Positions 1 through 13,900 of a stretch of DNA of 64,000 nucleotides are shown in pieces. Origin of the DNA: Telmatactis stephensoni (Eukaryota > Cnidaria > Anthozoa > Actiniaria > Isophelliidae); contig JALIZF010001417.1 of NCBI GenBank assembly GCA_029948255.1, positions 124,001 through 188,000 of the forward strand, written 5' to 3'. Made by a program: the position numbers and the translations under genes. Each line of letters begins with the position of its first letter. The stretch's first letter is position 1. Below the pieces are notes generated by a model. It had not been told where the DNA came from. It saw nothing but the letters and a program-made list of their open reading frames with translations, and did no database searches.

Positions 1-562
1 ATAGATCTCAAATCATTTTAACTCTACTTATTTTCTTCATGTTGACGATGACGACATTATATACAATTTTGAGACACTGACAAACGAGTTGCAACGTCTT
101 GGTTTGGGGCTATTTTTACTGCAAAAACAAACTACGTATCAAATACATATTGTAGGATATATTTCTAGGTACAAACAACTTCAGCGACTTTCTATCACGG
201 AAAGAGCAATTTGAAACCGCCACATCCTACCCAAACACTGCATGTCATTCGCAGTTAAGCTCAGTCCACGTATCGCGGACTGAAAAACTGTCTTAAGTTC
301 GTCGGCGCTGACCAGGAGGAACTTCAAAATTCTTAAGAATTTCTATCCGTCTCCTCTAAATAAGAAGAAAATGTTGCTTCATGGTGATAGTTGGGACCAT
401 AATTGTCGGTGTGATTGAGTTTCAAGTCATTTTCATTCGTTATAAATTAATTTTCATCCAAGAGCTCCTTTGAATAATGGCGGCCGATAAAAGCAGAGGA
501 AAATAGCTCCTTTTGAGGATGTTCTTTTCATCGTACGACAAAATCGCTTTGACATGTTAATA

Positions 563-725
563 TGAAGGATTTTAGGTCAGAAATCAAATTTCTACTAATT
601 TTTAAATAATATTGTAACCAATATTCTATACACTTATTCTCTTTCTGCTAGGTGGTTATTTCGGCAGTTTATTCCTGGGAGCCTCGCTATCATGCTAAGA
701 ATCTTGATATCTCGAACATGGCCAT
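563..725 (+). repeat. dispersed repeat family A, copy 1
   Basis: A block running from a TTTTAGGTCAGAAA segment through TTCTCTTTCTGCTAGG to CGAACATGGCC. It recurs at 1104-1260 in the same orientation and again as a facing pair at 26649-27024. No coding capacity is visible, so it is probably a non-autonomous transposon or a piece of one. Confidence 0.7.
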
Positions 726-1103
726 ATTCTAAGCGAATGCGCAGAAAACATCAATACGAAATTGAATATTATTTTAGCATCTAAACGCTATTGTTCTCTT
801 AGGTTTTAAACACAAATTTCTCCGTGATAATGTGCTTAAAATGCATTTTTTTGGCGGAGAGTAGTAAGTTATTCAGCTATATTCACCTTCTGATAAAAAA
901 TAATCACTTTTCACTTTTCATCAATTTGACCTTTCCGCCAAAGTGCCAGATGGATTAATGGCGGTTCCCAATTTATTTTAACATCGGATTTCTATTTTGC
1001 TCAACTAATATTTTGATTATTAATCCGAAAAATCGTCTTTCAAACGGTCAAGATTTCATCGTCGTCCCACTTTAATAATTGGAATAAAAAGCGACACATT
1101 ATT

Positions 1104-1260
1104 CGTGATTTTAGGTCAGAAAACTAGTTTCTACTAATTTCTAAATAATTTCCAATATCCTATACACTTATTCTCTTTCTGCTAGGGGGTATTTCGGCAG
1201 TTTACTCCTGTGAGCCTCGCTATCATGCTAGGAATCTTCATTGATATCTCGAACGTGGCC
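1104..1260 (+). repeat. dispersed repeat family A, copy 2
   Basis: Direct repeat of 563-725 with the same internal landmarks (TTTTAGGTCAGAAA, TTCTCTTTCTGCTAGG, GAACGTGGCC). The preceding segment at about 1050-1103 (GATTTCATCGTCGTCCCAC) is also shared with 26837-26880, so the repeat unit is longer than the core. Confidence 0.7.
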
Positions 1261-1889
1261 AATTGTAAATTCAATGAAATTGAAATTTTCTTTTTCATTT
1301 TCATATACATTAAGTATATTAAGTCACATTAAGTCATAGTGCTAAAACACTAGTTTCTAGTCTAGTTTCTTGTGTAATGAAAATTTAACTTTTCAGGTAA
1401 ATCGACAATGGGATTTTGCAGTTTAAAACGGGAGAAATTATCAAATTATTCTATCACGTCACCGGAAGCTTTCTTCATCCCGGAAATGAAATCTAATCAT
1501 AACTGAGAAAGGCCTCGAGTAGCAATAAACTTTTTTCTTTGGAAAATTAATGTCTTTATTGAATTTCAAAATTCTTGTTTTCCTGTTTAATGTGAGTGAG
1601 CTCACAACTTAATTCAACAAAAGTGATTTTTTTCATTTCAATACATAAAAACATGACTGGTGCTAAAACGTTTAGTTTCCTGGCGTGACTTTCCAAATAA
1701 GTGTAATAATAACAACTTTCATTATGACGAACATTTCTTTTTCATTTTTTATATGTAGAAAACATAGATAAACTTCCTGCGTAATGACAATTTAGCTAAT
1801 TGAATTTTAAATTAATTAATTTTCAATTTCGTCTTGGGCATTTGCTGCATGTATTCACAATCCAGTTCTGGCTGGAAATTGTGGCTGCG

Positions 1890-1938
1890 ATGGCAAGATT
1901 TTTGTTCTTCTTCCTCCTCGTTTTGCTGATGATCAAAG
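1890..1938 (+). CDS. signal-peptide exon of the SRCR/FN3 gene
   Basis: ATG in a good context (G at -3 and +4) followed by a 16-residue hydrophobic leader (MARFLFFFLLVLLMIK) and a donor AAAG/GTAAGC, ending in phase 1. The first SRCR exon, 11 kb downstream, begins in the complementary phase after a good TTTCTTTCAG acceptor. No earlier in-frame ATG is visible. Confidence 0.7.
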
Positions 1939-4900
1939 GTAAGCTGATAATGAACGTCTCAGTGTTGATAGATTTTCTAAACTCTCTGAACTGTGAACTT
2001 TAAAACGGAATCGGTTATAAACGATAGAATAGTTTCATTCTGACGGGTACGTTTCATGGCTAAACTATCTTGGTTTTTGCTTCAACATTTTCTACCAGTG
2101 AATTAAGGTTAATTTTCGGAAGCATTGTTACCCAACAGACCTAATTAAGAATTACTTCTTAAAGGGGTACGTACTTGGATGAAAATAAATTAAAATTGGA
2201 AATGACTTGAAACTTGGTAAATCGATGGTAAACCTTATCTGTACGACTACCAATAATGCCACAAAAAGCAACATTTTCTTTTCATTCAGACGAGACGAAC
2301 AGAAATTGTCAAGTATTTTAGTATTTAAGTTGTAAGTAAATGACGTCATTTACTCAGCCCTATTGTTCTTTAATTTAGACTTTACATCAAAAATTATCTT
2401 TGAAAATGAGCTTGAAATGTGGATTTTGCAATGGGCAGAGGATAGCTAGCTATTTGACTACATTCATCTTCAAATAGAAATAATCCGTTTCTAATTTTCG
2501 TTGATTTTCTTCCAAATTGGCTTTTAAACACCCCAAACGATACCACTGTAAGACCGAAATTCTAGATTTCAAATTCAACACCCTTACCTATACAGTTTAT
2601 CGCTTACCTTAAAGATAACACGAGCACCACCGATGTTTTTGTATAGGAGTTCCAACCCCACCCCAAGGACTACAAAATTAAACTACCTAAGTATCAGATT
2701 TCCAGGGAGCATCGTGGAAATATAAATGTATTTGCTCTTGATGCCTAGTTTGGTCAAATATCAAGATGTCCAAACCTTGTTATGTCATTTTTGAGAGAAA
2801 ATGTATTCCTTCAACCCCCCGGGGGGGGGGGGGGGGACTCCATTGTAAAAGGATCGGGTATGCTCGTCGGAAATTTTCAAAAATACTCCTAAAAGATACC
2901 GGAAGTCTTTTAAGAAGGGTGTGGCTGGACGATTTTTAACCCCTAAGAGATACCAGCGATAACAAATTAAGCTAATGAACATAAAATTGGTTGATCGACA
3001 CACTTTTGTTGGGCATGCAAATTCCTTCCATTTGAGAACAAGATAAGCAATGGGCTGTTTTGACACCCTAAAAGAGACCAGGACATGCAAAACTCTAAAC
3101 TTCAATTTAAACACCCTAAAAGATACCAAATCGCTGATTTTTACCCCTAAGAGATACGACGAGCATACCCGATCCTTTATCAATGGAGTCCCCCCCCCCC
3201 CCCCCCCCCGGGCTTCAACCATCATAGAAAAAGGTCATCATCCATTAATTCTTTAGCAGTGGGTTCAGTCGCTAGTAACCAAGTTAACACTTCATTCAGT
3301 ATTGTTATATAATCTTAATTTAAAAAAAATGCATATTAAAAATCAAAAGTAATAGTTTGATTGTGCTCTTCTTTTTCCTAATTTGTTGTAGTATTATAAT
3401 CCAATGAAGAATCGCATTTTACATTAGTAATTGACATATGTCACGTTATATTATCAGGTTATGATCTATAAACGGTTTTCGGTGTACGTATATATAAAAC
3501 ACTGAGAATTTTTCTTTGGCTGACTTTTGCGCACATCACGCTATGTGGGCGTCTTGTCCTTTATACTAAATTACAAACAATAAAGAGATTTCTACCTTTT
3601 TGCTTATCTTTTTACCATTTTGCTTATCTTTGTACATTAACAATGCATCGCTCAACTGTTGATTGTTGCTCAAGGAGGAAGAACCGGAGAGCCCGGAGAA
3701 CCCTTGTGGCATGGTAGAGACACTCAATTCACATATGATCCGATGCCCGAGCCGGGAATCGACCCGGACCGCAGCGGTGAAAGGCCGGTGATCTCATCAC
3801 TCGGCCAAGATGCCAATAATAAAGTGCCAATGGCAAAATAGAATATCAACCAATATGTAAAATGCTCTAGAATTCCTTCTCAAGAATGCTACTACATGAT
3901 GGCAAGTTGTATTGAACGAGTAAGCTTACATTGGGATATGATGGGCTTTTTCGCTCACCAGTTGACAACATTTGATCAAGAGATTAACGGTGCGACTACT
4001 CCAACCAAGGCCATGCACCCAAACAAATTTTCAGACAAATTTTCAAGGTGCATTTTTTATGCTTAAAAATAGATTTGTTGCGATTTTCAACACTCTACAG
4101 ACTAAGATGCTTCTTGTTCAATCTTGATGTAGTTCGTACACATCCAAAGCAAATTATATTCATTTTAAGGATGCACTGACATATATCGTTGCTGTGCAAC
4201 GGTTGCTATGCAAAATCGGGTCTTGTTTTGGCCGACAAAATTGAGCAGGCGCACGCGAGCGCGTTTTTGGCGGGAATCAGTTGACTTCCAGTACGGTAGA
4301 ATGATACACACCTGACAAAAAGGACTCATCGTTCTTATTGCGCATGCGCGGTATACTTCACTTGTTTCTTTCTGGGTCTATAGTATGTTCTTTATATCCA
4401 TAACAGAAAGTGTTGCTTAACATTTGAGCTATTTCCGTTGTTTGGTTTTCGATTTATCAGAGGTAAAAATCCCGTCACGCAATAATGTCACGCGTATTAA
4501 CATGCGTGAAACAGACAAATTTGCAACAAACTAGCACATTTGGCTTAGTCTATGAATTTATTTTTTTATTTATTTATAAAGCCTTAGCCACTTCAACACT
4601 GGAGTGGCATGGCCCTCACAACAGAGCGAGGGTCCATTAATAGTGAGGCCGGAGAATGAAACTTTTGTTTAGAAGACATCCGTAAAAAGTAAACGATTTA
4701 ACTTATGCGCGCGCTGTTTGAGAGTGGTCACGCTAAAATCTTGTCCAGATTTTGGTTATTTTTTCATGCTGCAAATGTGAAGACTGCGACCTAAAACTTA
4801 TACAACCTGTTGGTAAAGATCAAGTCTTCACATTGGTGGGATTTTCAGGAACAGAGATCCAAGATTTCAACTTTGAAGAAGAACTCTATTCGTAACTCGA

Positions 4901-7900
4901 TCGACTATTCACTACAATCAAAATACTGGACGGTTGAAACAACTTCAGATTGTGTTATCCGCGAGAGCAACAATTTGACCTAGACCAACAAGACTAGAAA
5001 GACCAAAGTCCTTTATAACAGCTACAGCGCGCGCTCACCACTCAACTGCTACAGCACGCTCAATGCCCGTATCTGACGTGGGCCTACAAAACCAAAAATA
5101 TCCGCGCGCTGAACACCTGTTTATGAGTCATAAATTTTTGTGCAAAGCACATGAACATTCTTCTGGATTCTTCTGAAATGGCTAAAATACGAGAACTGCA
5201 AGTTTGCCAAGAACACAGGAATATGTCACGAGCCAAGAAAACCGAAACAAGAAAACTATGCAAGAAACAATCAAAATAATGAGAAAAACAAAAACGTCGA
5301 AGCTCTAGATTTTGACATTGTGATTTCTCTCTATATAGACATGATAGATGTTTATATATTTTCTTTTATTTATTATGAGTTCAGATTATTATTATTAAAA
5401 TTGATAAGCCGGTATATTGCTATACGGGCCATTTCATCCCCCTCACAGTACCTCTCAATTCTTGTTTAGTATGGGAGATCTAGGCTAACAAAATTTGGCA
5501 GCCCATTATAATAGTTATAACAGTAACTGATATCTTACTCTGCTTGTACTAGACCGCTTATTGTTTTCCTTAAAATGCTTTCACTTTCAAATAGCACGGT
5601 CTTTAACATTTCATTAGATATTTGTCTTCCTTTCTTCTCATCTACGATTATTTGATGGACTTGCCTTGTCGCTCTCTCCATTCCACCACCAACACAACCT
5701 ATCACAATCGGGAGTATTTTAACCTCATATCCAGGCCTTCTTTCTCTAAGTTCAAAAGCTAACTGTTGGTATTTCTGGAGCTTCTCCCGATGTTTCTCAT
5801 CCACATTATACTCACTTGGGCATGCCATATCTATAAGCAGTATCCTTTTCTCCACCTTTATTTCCATTATAACATCAGGCCTTCTCGCTGATGTCGTCTT
5901 TCTTAAGTTGTATTCAAAATCCCAACATAGTTTACTATCATCATTTTCAATCACTTTCCCTCTGTTCCATTTTTCTTTATACCACTTAGTGCTTTCTGAA
6001 ATAAGTCCTTGCTGTATAGCCCATGCAACACATAACACCATTAACGCATTATTGTGTGTTCTGAGATATTCTGTGGCTGCAAGCACTCTACACCCAGATA
6101 TTATATGTATCACAGTCTCTTTGGCCTCTCCACAGAGTCGGCATTTATCACTCTCCAACTCTATACCTCGATTTACTTTCCATCCTTTGGTTTCCACCAT
6201 CTGCTCTTGCATTTGTATTATAGATGCAGCTTTTGAGGGTTCTACATTACAATTTAACCACCCATACTATGCGCCGAACTTTTTTTCTTTTGAAAACAAA
6301 ACTCCTCTTTTTCTCATCTTGTAGTCTTCCAACATTCAACATTCATGTAATGACGTCACGCAATGACGTCACAAAATGTTAAAGTCCCCTCCAGGAAGAC
6401 AAACTATAAAATATTTTGAAATGCATAGTTGAAATACTTCAGGGCACTGTCAGCAGGTACTGCTAGAGTCAAAGGAAGTCGTACGTCCTAAATATGTTTT
6501 GATAAATGTGGTCAACGATTTGAGAAACTCCAGTTGTATCTCGGTGGGAATCTTGCAGCTATGTCCGCCAACGCTATTTGAACCACTTCCATTAACGTCG
6601 CCTGAACCGGTACCATTTCCGCTTTTAAAGATCGAATCAAGTACGCCAGACGTGTCCAAGCCGAAGCTTTCCTCGATACCGTTGAATGCTCGCCAACCTT
6701 TGAAGATCGAACCAAGTCCCTTTGTGGTTAAACCCGTCTCACGCTTTCAAAGACGACCTTGAACTGTCACCTGTCTTCAAAGATGACCATGAGCTGCTTA
6801 TTAAGATAACTTTGAACCGGCCACCTAAACGCGCGATTCCTACGCTGGCCAAAGATGCATTTGTACAGTTAGTGGAGAAAAAAATTCAGTTAACGGAGAT
6901 TTTAGCCCAGCAACATCAACAAAGTCTTCTGCCACGTCTTCATTTATCAAAGTTTACTAACGATCCATTGGACTTCAATAAATTTATCCGCAATTTCAAG
7001 TCACAAGTGGAAACAAAAACACAATCATTCCAGTGATGAACATTCGCCTTCAATATATCTGCTGCAGTACTTGGAAGGAGAAGCTAAAGATCTAAACAAA
7101 GTATATATACACAATGAAACTGGTCACGGTTATCCTCAAGCCATGGATCTGCTGAAAGAAAGATATGGAGATCCTTATTATAAAGTTTCTAACGCCTACA
7201 TAAAGAAAGTTAACGATAGGCCCATCTTAAAATCTGGCGATGATAGTTCTTTAGAACGCCTTGCCAACTTCTTGACACATTGCGTCTCTGCTATGGAGTC
7301 ATTATCCTACCTAAGTATACTGGATCATCCGCATAATCTTCAAAATCTGGTGTTGAAATTACCCATCTACTTACAGGATCGCTGGCGTCGGCAAGCTGAT
7401 CAAGTTGAGAAAACCCAACGAAAGTTTCCCAAACTTCAAGCATTTAGCTGAATTCATCAAGTCTGAAGCAAAGATAGCAGCCGACCCAGCATTTTCAAGA
7501 GAAGTGCTGAAAAGAATTGGCCGAGAAGATAATGTTAAATCTAAGCCCCCACAGAGCAGATCGAGTTCAAGCTACAGAATAACTAGTCATGTGACCTCAG
7601 AAACAAGCTCTCCCTCAGGAAACAAACATGCATGACCAACCCAGTACCGCAAGAAATGAAAAAGACCACCGTCTATAATTATAAGACTACGTTCTCTGCA
7701 ATGGCAAACATGACTTGGATGACTGTAAAGACTCCTTAACGGAGACAATAGCAGCTAGAAGGTCATTTCTTCTTGATAAAGGACTTTGCTACGCTTGCTA
7801 CGAGACCGGTCACAGATCACGTGGATGCACTGCAAAGCGACGATGTAAAGTTTGTCTTAACTGTCCTCCTACTGCCCTACACGACTACAATTTTTGTCAA

Positions 7901-10900
7901 TCGCAAAGAAACGATAAACTATATAGCCAGTTCGAAGCCCTTAGAATTTCAAGAGTGATCGTCATTAATTATTCGGGAGGAATCTTTGGTCAGATATTTA
8001 CCCATTTTATTATAATGAAAGTATTGACTAATAGTTATGCATAAACGGATAGTTTCTATAACATTTCAAATAATTCCTCTCTGGTCAACGAGTTAGCTAG
8101 TGGCTCAGTGGTAAGCGATAGATATTAGTAAGTTTGTGGTTAGGAGTTCGAATCTCGGTACCTGTTATAATGAAAATATTTCAGTAGTCTTTTAACGCTT
8201 TAAAATGATAATGTAGATAATGAACTATGTTTTTCTGAGCTAATATTTCTAAGAGTCACTATAGAAAGCGGTTACCAAAGTACATTTATGATATAATATA
8301 GATCAGTGGAATAAAACACCCCAGGATTGTCTGGAAATTATTTCCAAGTACTTTGAAATCATTTCAAAGTACTTCAGTGCAGACTTTGAAATCATTTCAA
8401 AGCTACTATAGAGCGGACTTTAAAATCATTTCAAAGTACTTTAGAGCGGACTTTCCGGGGTTTCAAAGTTCATCATGTGACCTAATTTGAGACACCTGGT
8501 TGGTTTATTACCTCATGAATAATTAATGAGTTTGAGAAGGGTACTAAACACCTTGATACCAAGTAATAACAGGACTCTTTGTCTCGGATGTTGATGGCAA
8601 GAATTCCATATAGAGCTTCCAAAGACTTTCACACGAGATCAGTGATATACCAGCAACTGAAGAAGAGAAATTAAACGATTCCTCGACCTGAATTGGCAAG
8701 AGAAAGTGGCAACACCTCAAGTTAGTAGCTGATAAAATGCCACCCTACATACCTGGAGTTAAAGTTCGTCTGCTCAATGGCACTAATTTTCCGAGATCTA
8801 GAGCAATTCAACCGAAAGACTTTATCGCTGGTAAAGATGATGGTCCATATGCTGTACTAACTTTTGCAGGATGGACAATAGTTGGTCCCCTCCATGTGGC
8901 TGGTGGTCGTATACGAATAACCTTAGTAGTTGTAACAGAATCATGGCAACAGACATGTGCAACAAACAGTCTCCAAAGTTTCATTACAAGATTGTTAACA
9001 GCGTGAAAGAAATTATATCGCCAGAGACACTGAACACTTTGCTCGATTCAGAGTTAGCGAAATGTCAATGGAACGCAACAACCGGAAGAAGTTCTCAATA
9101 GAAGATAGCCTCTTTCTTAAGAAGATTGGACAAGGTGTAAGACACGTCAATGGCCACTACGAAAATTCCATTACCATTTCGAGATGAAAACGTTCTGCAG
9201 ATGCCTCAAAATAAAGATCAAGTGATCCGGAAAGCTGAATTTTTGAAGAAAAAGCTTCTCTACGACACACAACTCTCACAAGATTACAACAACTTCATGA
9301 ACGACATAATCGAGAAAGACTACGCAAGAAAAGTACCGTCACACCTTCTAACGTCAGAGCCAGGAAAGACATGGTACTTACCTCACCACGGGGTCTATCA
9401 TCCTCATAAACCAGATAAAATACGCGTGGTCTTCAACTGTAGTGCAAAATTTTCTGGTGTTTCCTTGAATGATATGCTTCTCCAAGGCCCTGACCTAATC
9501 AGCTCTCTTGTTGGCGTACTCAACAGATTTCGACAGAGACCTGTGGCATTCATGGGAGACATCGATTCCATGTTTCACCAAGTGCGAGTTACAGAACATC
9601 ATCGTGACTTTCTACGTTTTCTATGGTGGACGGACGGTGACTTCTCACGTGAGCCCGAAGAGTATCAAATGAACGTTCACTAAATTATTTGGTTCAGTAT
9701 CTTCGCCAAGCTACGCTAACTTTGCTGTCAAAAGAACTGCAGACTATTTTCAAGATGAAGTAGGATAAGAAACTGCTAATGTTTCAAGACAAAATTTCTA
9801 CGTAGCTATAGACGACTGCCTGCGCTCTGAAGACTCCGAAGAAGCTGCGATAGAACGAGTCCACAGTGTGATGAAGATCTGCGCAAAGGTTTGGTTCTCT
9901 TTAAGCAAGATCACCAGCAACAGCAAAATGTTGTTGGAAACAATACCAAAAGAGAAAAGATCCAAGACAGTGAAGACTATCGATCTTAGCCATGATGATC
10001 TGCCCATAGAACGTGCCCTGGGTGTTCACTGGTACATAAAAAGCGACGAACTTGGCTTCAGAATCGTCCTTAAAGATAAACCACTTACTCGCAGAGGTAT
10101 CCTTGCTACCATCAGCTCAGTGTACGATCCGATTGGAATGGCTGACGATCCTTCAGGAATTGTGTCAAAAGAAAACCAATTGGGACTACGACATTCCTGA
10201 TGAATACAAGCTCAGATGGGAGAAAGAAGAAAAGAATTACCATTTTTGGAGAACTTCAAAGTACAAAGATGTCTCAAGCCTCAGAATTTTGGCACGGTGG
10301 TCAAAGTGGAAATCCATAGTTTCTGGCCGACGCGAGCCTTTCTGGTTATGGTTTCATATCTCAGACAAGTTAGTGAGAAAGGTGCTATTGTGCGTTCTTA
10401 ATGGCAAAAGCTCGACTTGCACCACTGAAAGTATTAACCGTTCCACGTTTCGAGTTCACCGCTGGCGTATTATCTGTACGAATTGGGACGGTGCTTGAAT
10501 CTGAACCACAATTAACAACATAGATGACCACACCTATTGGACAAACAGTACAACCGTTCTGAAGTATCTCAACAACAGTCAAAACCATTACAAAGTCTTC
10601 GTCGCCAACAGAGTACAGACTATCAAAGATAATACGAGTCCAAATCAGTGGAAATTTGTTGATGGTACTGCCAATCCAGCAGACGATGCGTCCCGTGAGC
10701 TAGACGCGAAACACTTCACAGATCAACAACGTTTGATCATAGGACCAGATTTTCTTTGGAAATCTAAAGAGCATGGCCATAACGCCTCGTTGATGTCAAG
10801 CTGTTACAAGAAAATCCCGAAGTTAAAGGAGTACTAGATTATGCTGCTGCTGTTGTAAACGAATGTAAAGACCTCTTGGAACGTTTCAGTCATTTCTCAC

Positions 10901-13900
10901 AGTGGTACAAACGTTGAAACACAGTAGCCCTACTGATGAAACTTCAATTAAAGTATCACTTGTTGTTGATGATAAACGTCTCGAGGAAGTAAGTTCCTTT
11001 AAGTATTTAGGGGTTGTTATTAATAATCATTTAAGCTGGCAAGATCATATTGATCATATATGCTGTAAGATAAATAGGAAGCTGGGTCTTCTTAGACGTA
11101 TACGATCATGTTTACCCTTAGAAGCTAGATTAATGTTTTTTAATAGTTATATCTTACCCATATTTGATTATGCAGATATCATATGGGGTGACAGGGGTAA
11201 TTCAGCCTTAATGTCTAAACTCCAGGTTTTACATAATAAAGCTGCTCGAATTATTTTAGATTTACCCCCTCGTTCATCTGGCTCAGAGGCCTTAAATAAA
11301 CTTAAGTGGAAATCTCTTGTTAGAAGGAGATCTGAACATCGGTCAATTTTCATATATAATTGTTTGAATAATTTATTTACACATAATTTTAGTATTGAAT
11401 TTAATAAGGATTAACACTATTATAATACTAGATCAAAGGATAATATTCGTAAGACAACTTCCAATAGGAACTGGGGCCTATGGACCTCAACAAACTTTGC
11501 AGCTTTAGTACGCGACTACGGACACGTACGCTCTAAATGACGAAGTCTTCAGAACCTTTCTAACAACGACCCAATCTCACAAGACCGCTGACACCAAGTC
11601 ATTTGTTAACACTAAAGTCCAAGGTAGTCTTACCACCACCGGGAGAGTTTCAACGAGAGTATATGTATCTTCGAGAACAATAGAGAAGAGTCCAGTACTT
11701 GGCTGAATGTCCGTATGAAAACACTTACAGTTATGCAAGAGATTCAACCAAATTTCGATTTTTGAAAAATCTCCTTGATTTGTCAACTGATATCCTTCAA
11801 ACTTCACAGTTTTACTGATTTTGATATGCTTTTTCCAGCTATGGCAATTGTTCTTAAGTTTGGGAACTTTTGGAATTACATGAAAAAGCCGTTAGTATGA
11901 AATGACTGTAGCAATTCACAAAACACGTCTTACACGTATAAGATTGCAGAACACGTCTTGGTAACAGTCATATTCGCATTCAGCATGAAAAATCGGTTTA
12001 GAATAGTTATGTTACCAGCCTCTACCCCAAAATGCCTCCAGGTATCTGATTTCTCGAAAATGCGCCTTGTCTAGTATATATTTTTAAAGACCGTAACGCA
12101 AAACGACGAGTTCAAACTTTGTTGTCTTTATATCAAAATGTAACGCCAACCGCTACAGCAGTTAAAACAAAAAGTATATAAATGTATTAATAAACAAAAA
12201 ACATTGCGATTGAGAACATTAACTCTATTATAGATGTAGATAAAAAGCTTCTCACTAGAGAAGCTTATTGGACCGCTCAACTCCATACGTTACGCCCCTA
12301 TGGCCTTAATAAAAGGCAGGAGTTTAGGTCCAAAAATAGAGTTATTTTTTTAATTTGAATTTTAGCTCCCTTTGCAAAGTAAGTGGTTCATTCCCACGTT
12401 GTTTTTTTGAAATTGAATATTAATAACTTAAATAGTATAAATAGACCTTGCATTTTGTGCCATTCACCATCCCCTTCTTTTACCTTGTACATATTTTTTA
12501 ATAGTTTTATTTTACCTTTAATTTTACTTTTACTGAAGAAGACCGAAGGTCGAAACGTCTTTATTAAAGCGTTTTTGGACATTAGAAGTTGCCTGCCTTC
12601 TCTTTCAATTAAATTCAAGATATTTGTTTGAAGTGCAGACTGTAAATCCTGAAGGATCCTTTTACTGGGAGTACATCGTTGGACAACACCTCTTTACTTA
12701 TTCTCTCTAAATGTATTAATAAACAGATATATAAGGTATTCAGAGCAAAAATACTGTTATTATTCCAGAGCAAGGGAACAACGTATTTTCGAGTATATAA
12801 ATGTAGCTAATAGTACCCCCAAAACTGATTCAATTGACGTTACATTTGAAAAACGTGAAACAAATATGTTTTAGAAAGATCTGTTAATTTAAATCTAGTC
12901 ATGGAAAAGCGAATAAAACATTAACTTTAATCTTTTCTTTCAGAGAAAAAAGGCATTAAAGTTCGTCTGACGGGAACCAATGTAAACTACGCTGGTCAAG
13001 TGGAAATCCAGTACAAAGGAACCTGGGGAGCAGTCTGTGATGATCTCTGGGATATAAAGGATGCTAACGTAGTCTGTCGAATGCTTGGTTACAAAGCAGC
13101 TGAAAGGTCAATTTTTCGTATTGAAGGAAAGCAAAACTTTCCTATCCACTTGGATAATGTTCGATGTACTGGAAATGAAACGTCGATTGTAGAATGTACT
13201 CACAATGGATGGTCAAATCATGACTGTTACAATAACGAACACGCTGGTGTGGTGTGTCAGGTGGATAAAGGTGAGGACCTCTGAATTAATTTTACTGTAC
13301 ACACACACAAACCCCGCTTCATCATTTCATGAGTACTAATAATCATTATCAACCAAAAAGTAAATAACAGTATATTTAGTTAAAAACATTTCTTACACAA
13401 AAATGAATTTCGTTTTTTACACGCAGGAATGGAATCTAATACTGCAGAAATTCGTTTAGTGGACGGGAAAACTCCATACGATGGTCGTGTAGAAGTAAGA
13501 GCAAATGGCGGTCCATGGAAAACAATCTGTGGAAACAACTTTGACTTGTTAGACGCACATGTAGTGTGTCGCATGTTGAACTACCCCAAGGCAGTGTCAG
13601 CTGGTACTACTAAAGTCAAAGGATCTCATTCTTTTTATCCCAAATATTTGGAGTGCCATGGAATTGAAACTTCTATTGAGGAGTGTTTTCAATATCCTTA
13701 TAGCGCCTGTAATTCTAATGGAGTTGCTGCTTCAGTTGTATGTGGAAATCTCACTCAAGGTGATCATGAAAATGAAATAATTACACAAATAATTTGAATG
13801 TAAGATAGATTCGATGAAACATTGTCTGATAATTGTCTAATTGTTTCAGAGGAAAAAGCCTTTAAAGTTCGTCTGACGGGAACAAATGTAAGCCATGTTG

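Larger units (their letters stand above)
1..1889. other. 5' non-coding region of the SRCR/FN3 gene
   Basis: No coding exon is recognisable. The stretch is AT-rich and contains two direct copies of a repeat described separately. It probably includes the promoter and 5' UTR of the gene whose signal-peptide exon begins at 1890, but I see no convincing core promoter. Confidence 0.4.
6499..10905 (+). pseudogene. degenerate BEL/Pao LTR retrotransposon (gag-protease-RT-RNase H)
   Basis: Several overlapping frames in retroelement order, broken by stops and frameshifts. Gag (about 6499-7640) has the DUF1759-type region around DFNKFIRNFKSQVE and ERYGDPYYKVSNAYI. It is followed by a CCHC zinc knuckle (CYACYETGHRSRGC, about 7785-7830), the C-terminal part of the aspartic protease region (FAGWTIVGPLHV, about 8860), a reverse transcriptase N-terminal half (RVVFNCSAKF and VAFMGDIDSMFHQVRV, about 9420-9590), an RT/RNase H part (SSVYDPIGMA, about 10120) and a BEL-type NPADDASREL motif (about 10673). 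An insertion of about 0.6 kb (about 7960-8600) splits gag from protease. Integrase and LTRs were not found; a LINE fragment begins near 10930. The copy is dead. Confidence 0.8.

Noticed and set aside
2785..3256. 146-codon minus and 68-codon plus frames
   Set aside because: They run across the homopolymer ends and inverted arms of a foldback element.
5908..6324. 138-codon plus-strand frame
   Set aside because: Antisense shadow of the R2-like endonuclease frame, which has clear zinc-knuckle and RPD motifs.
8093..8165. Functional tRNA gene
   Set aside because: A and B boxes are present but the anticodon arm does not fold cleanly and it sits inside a transposon remnant.
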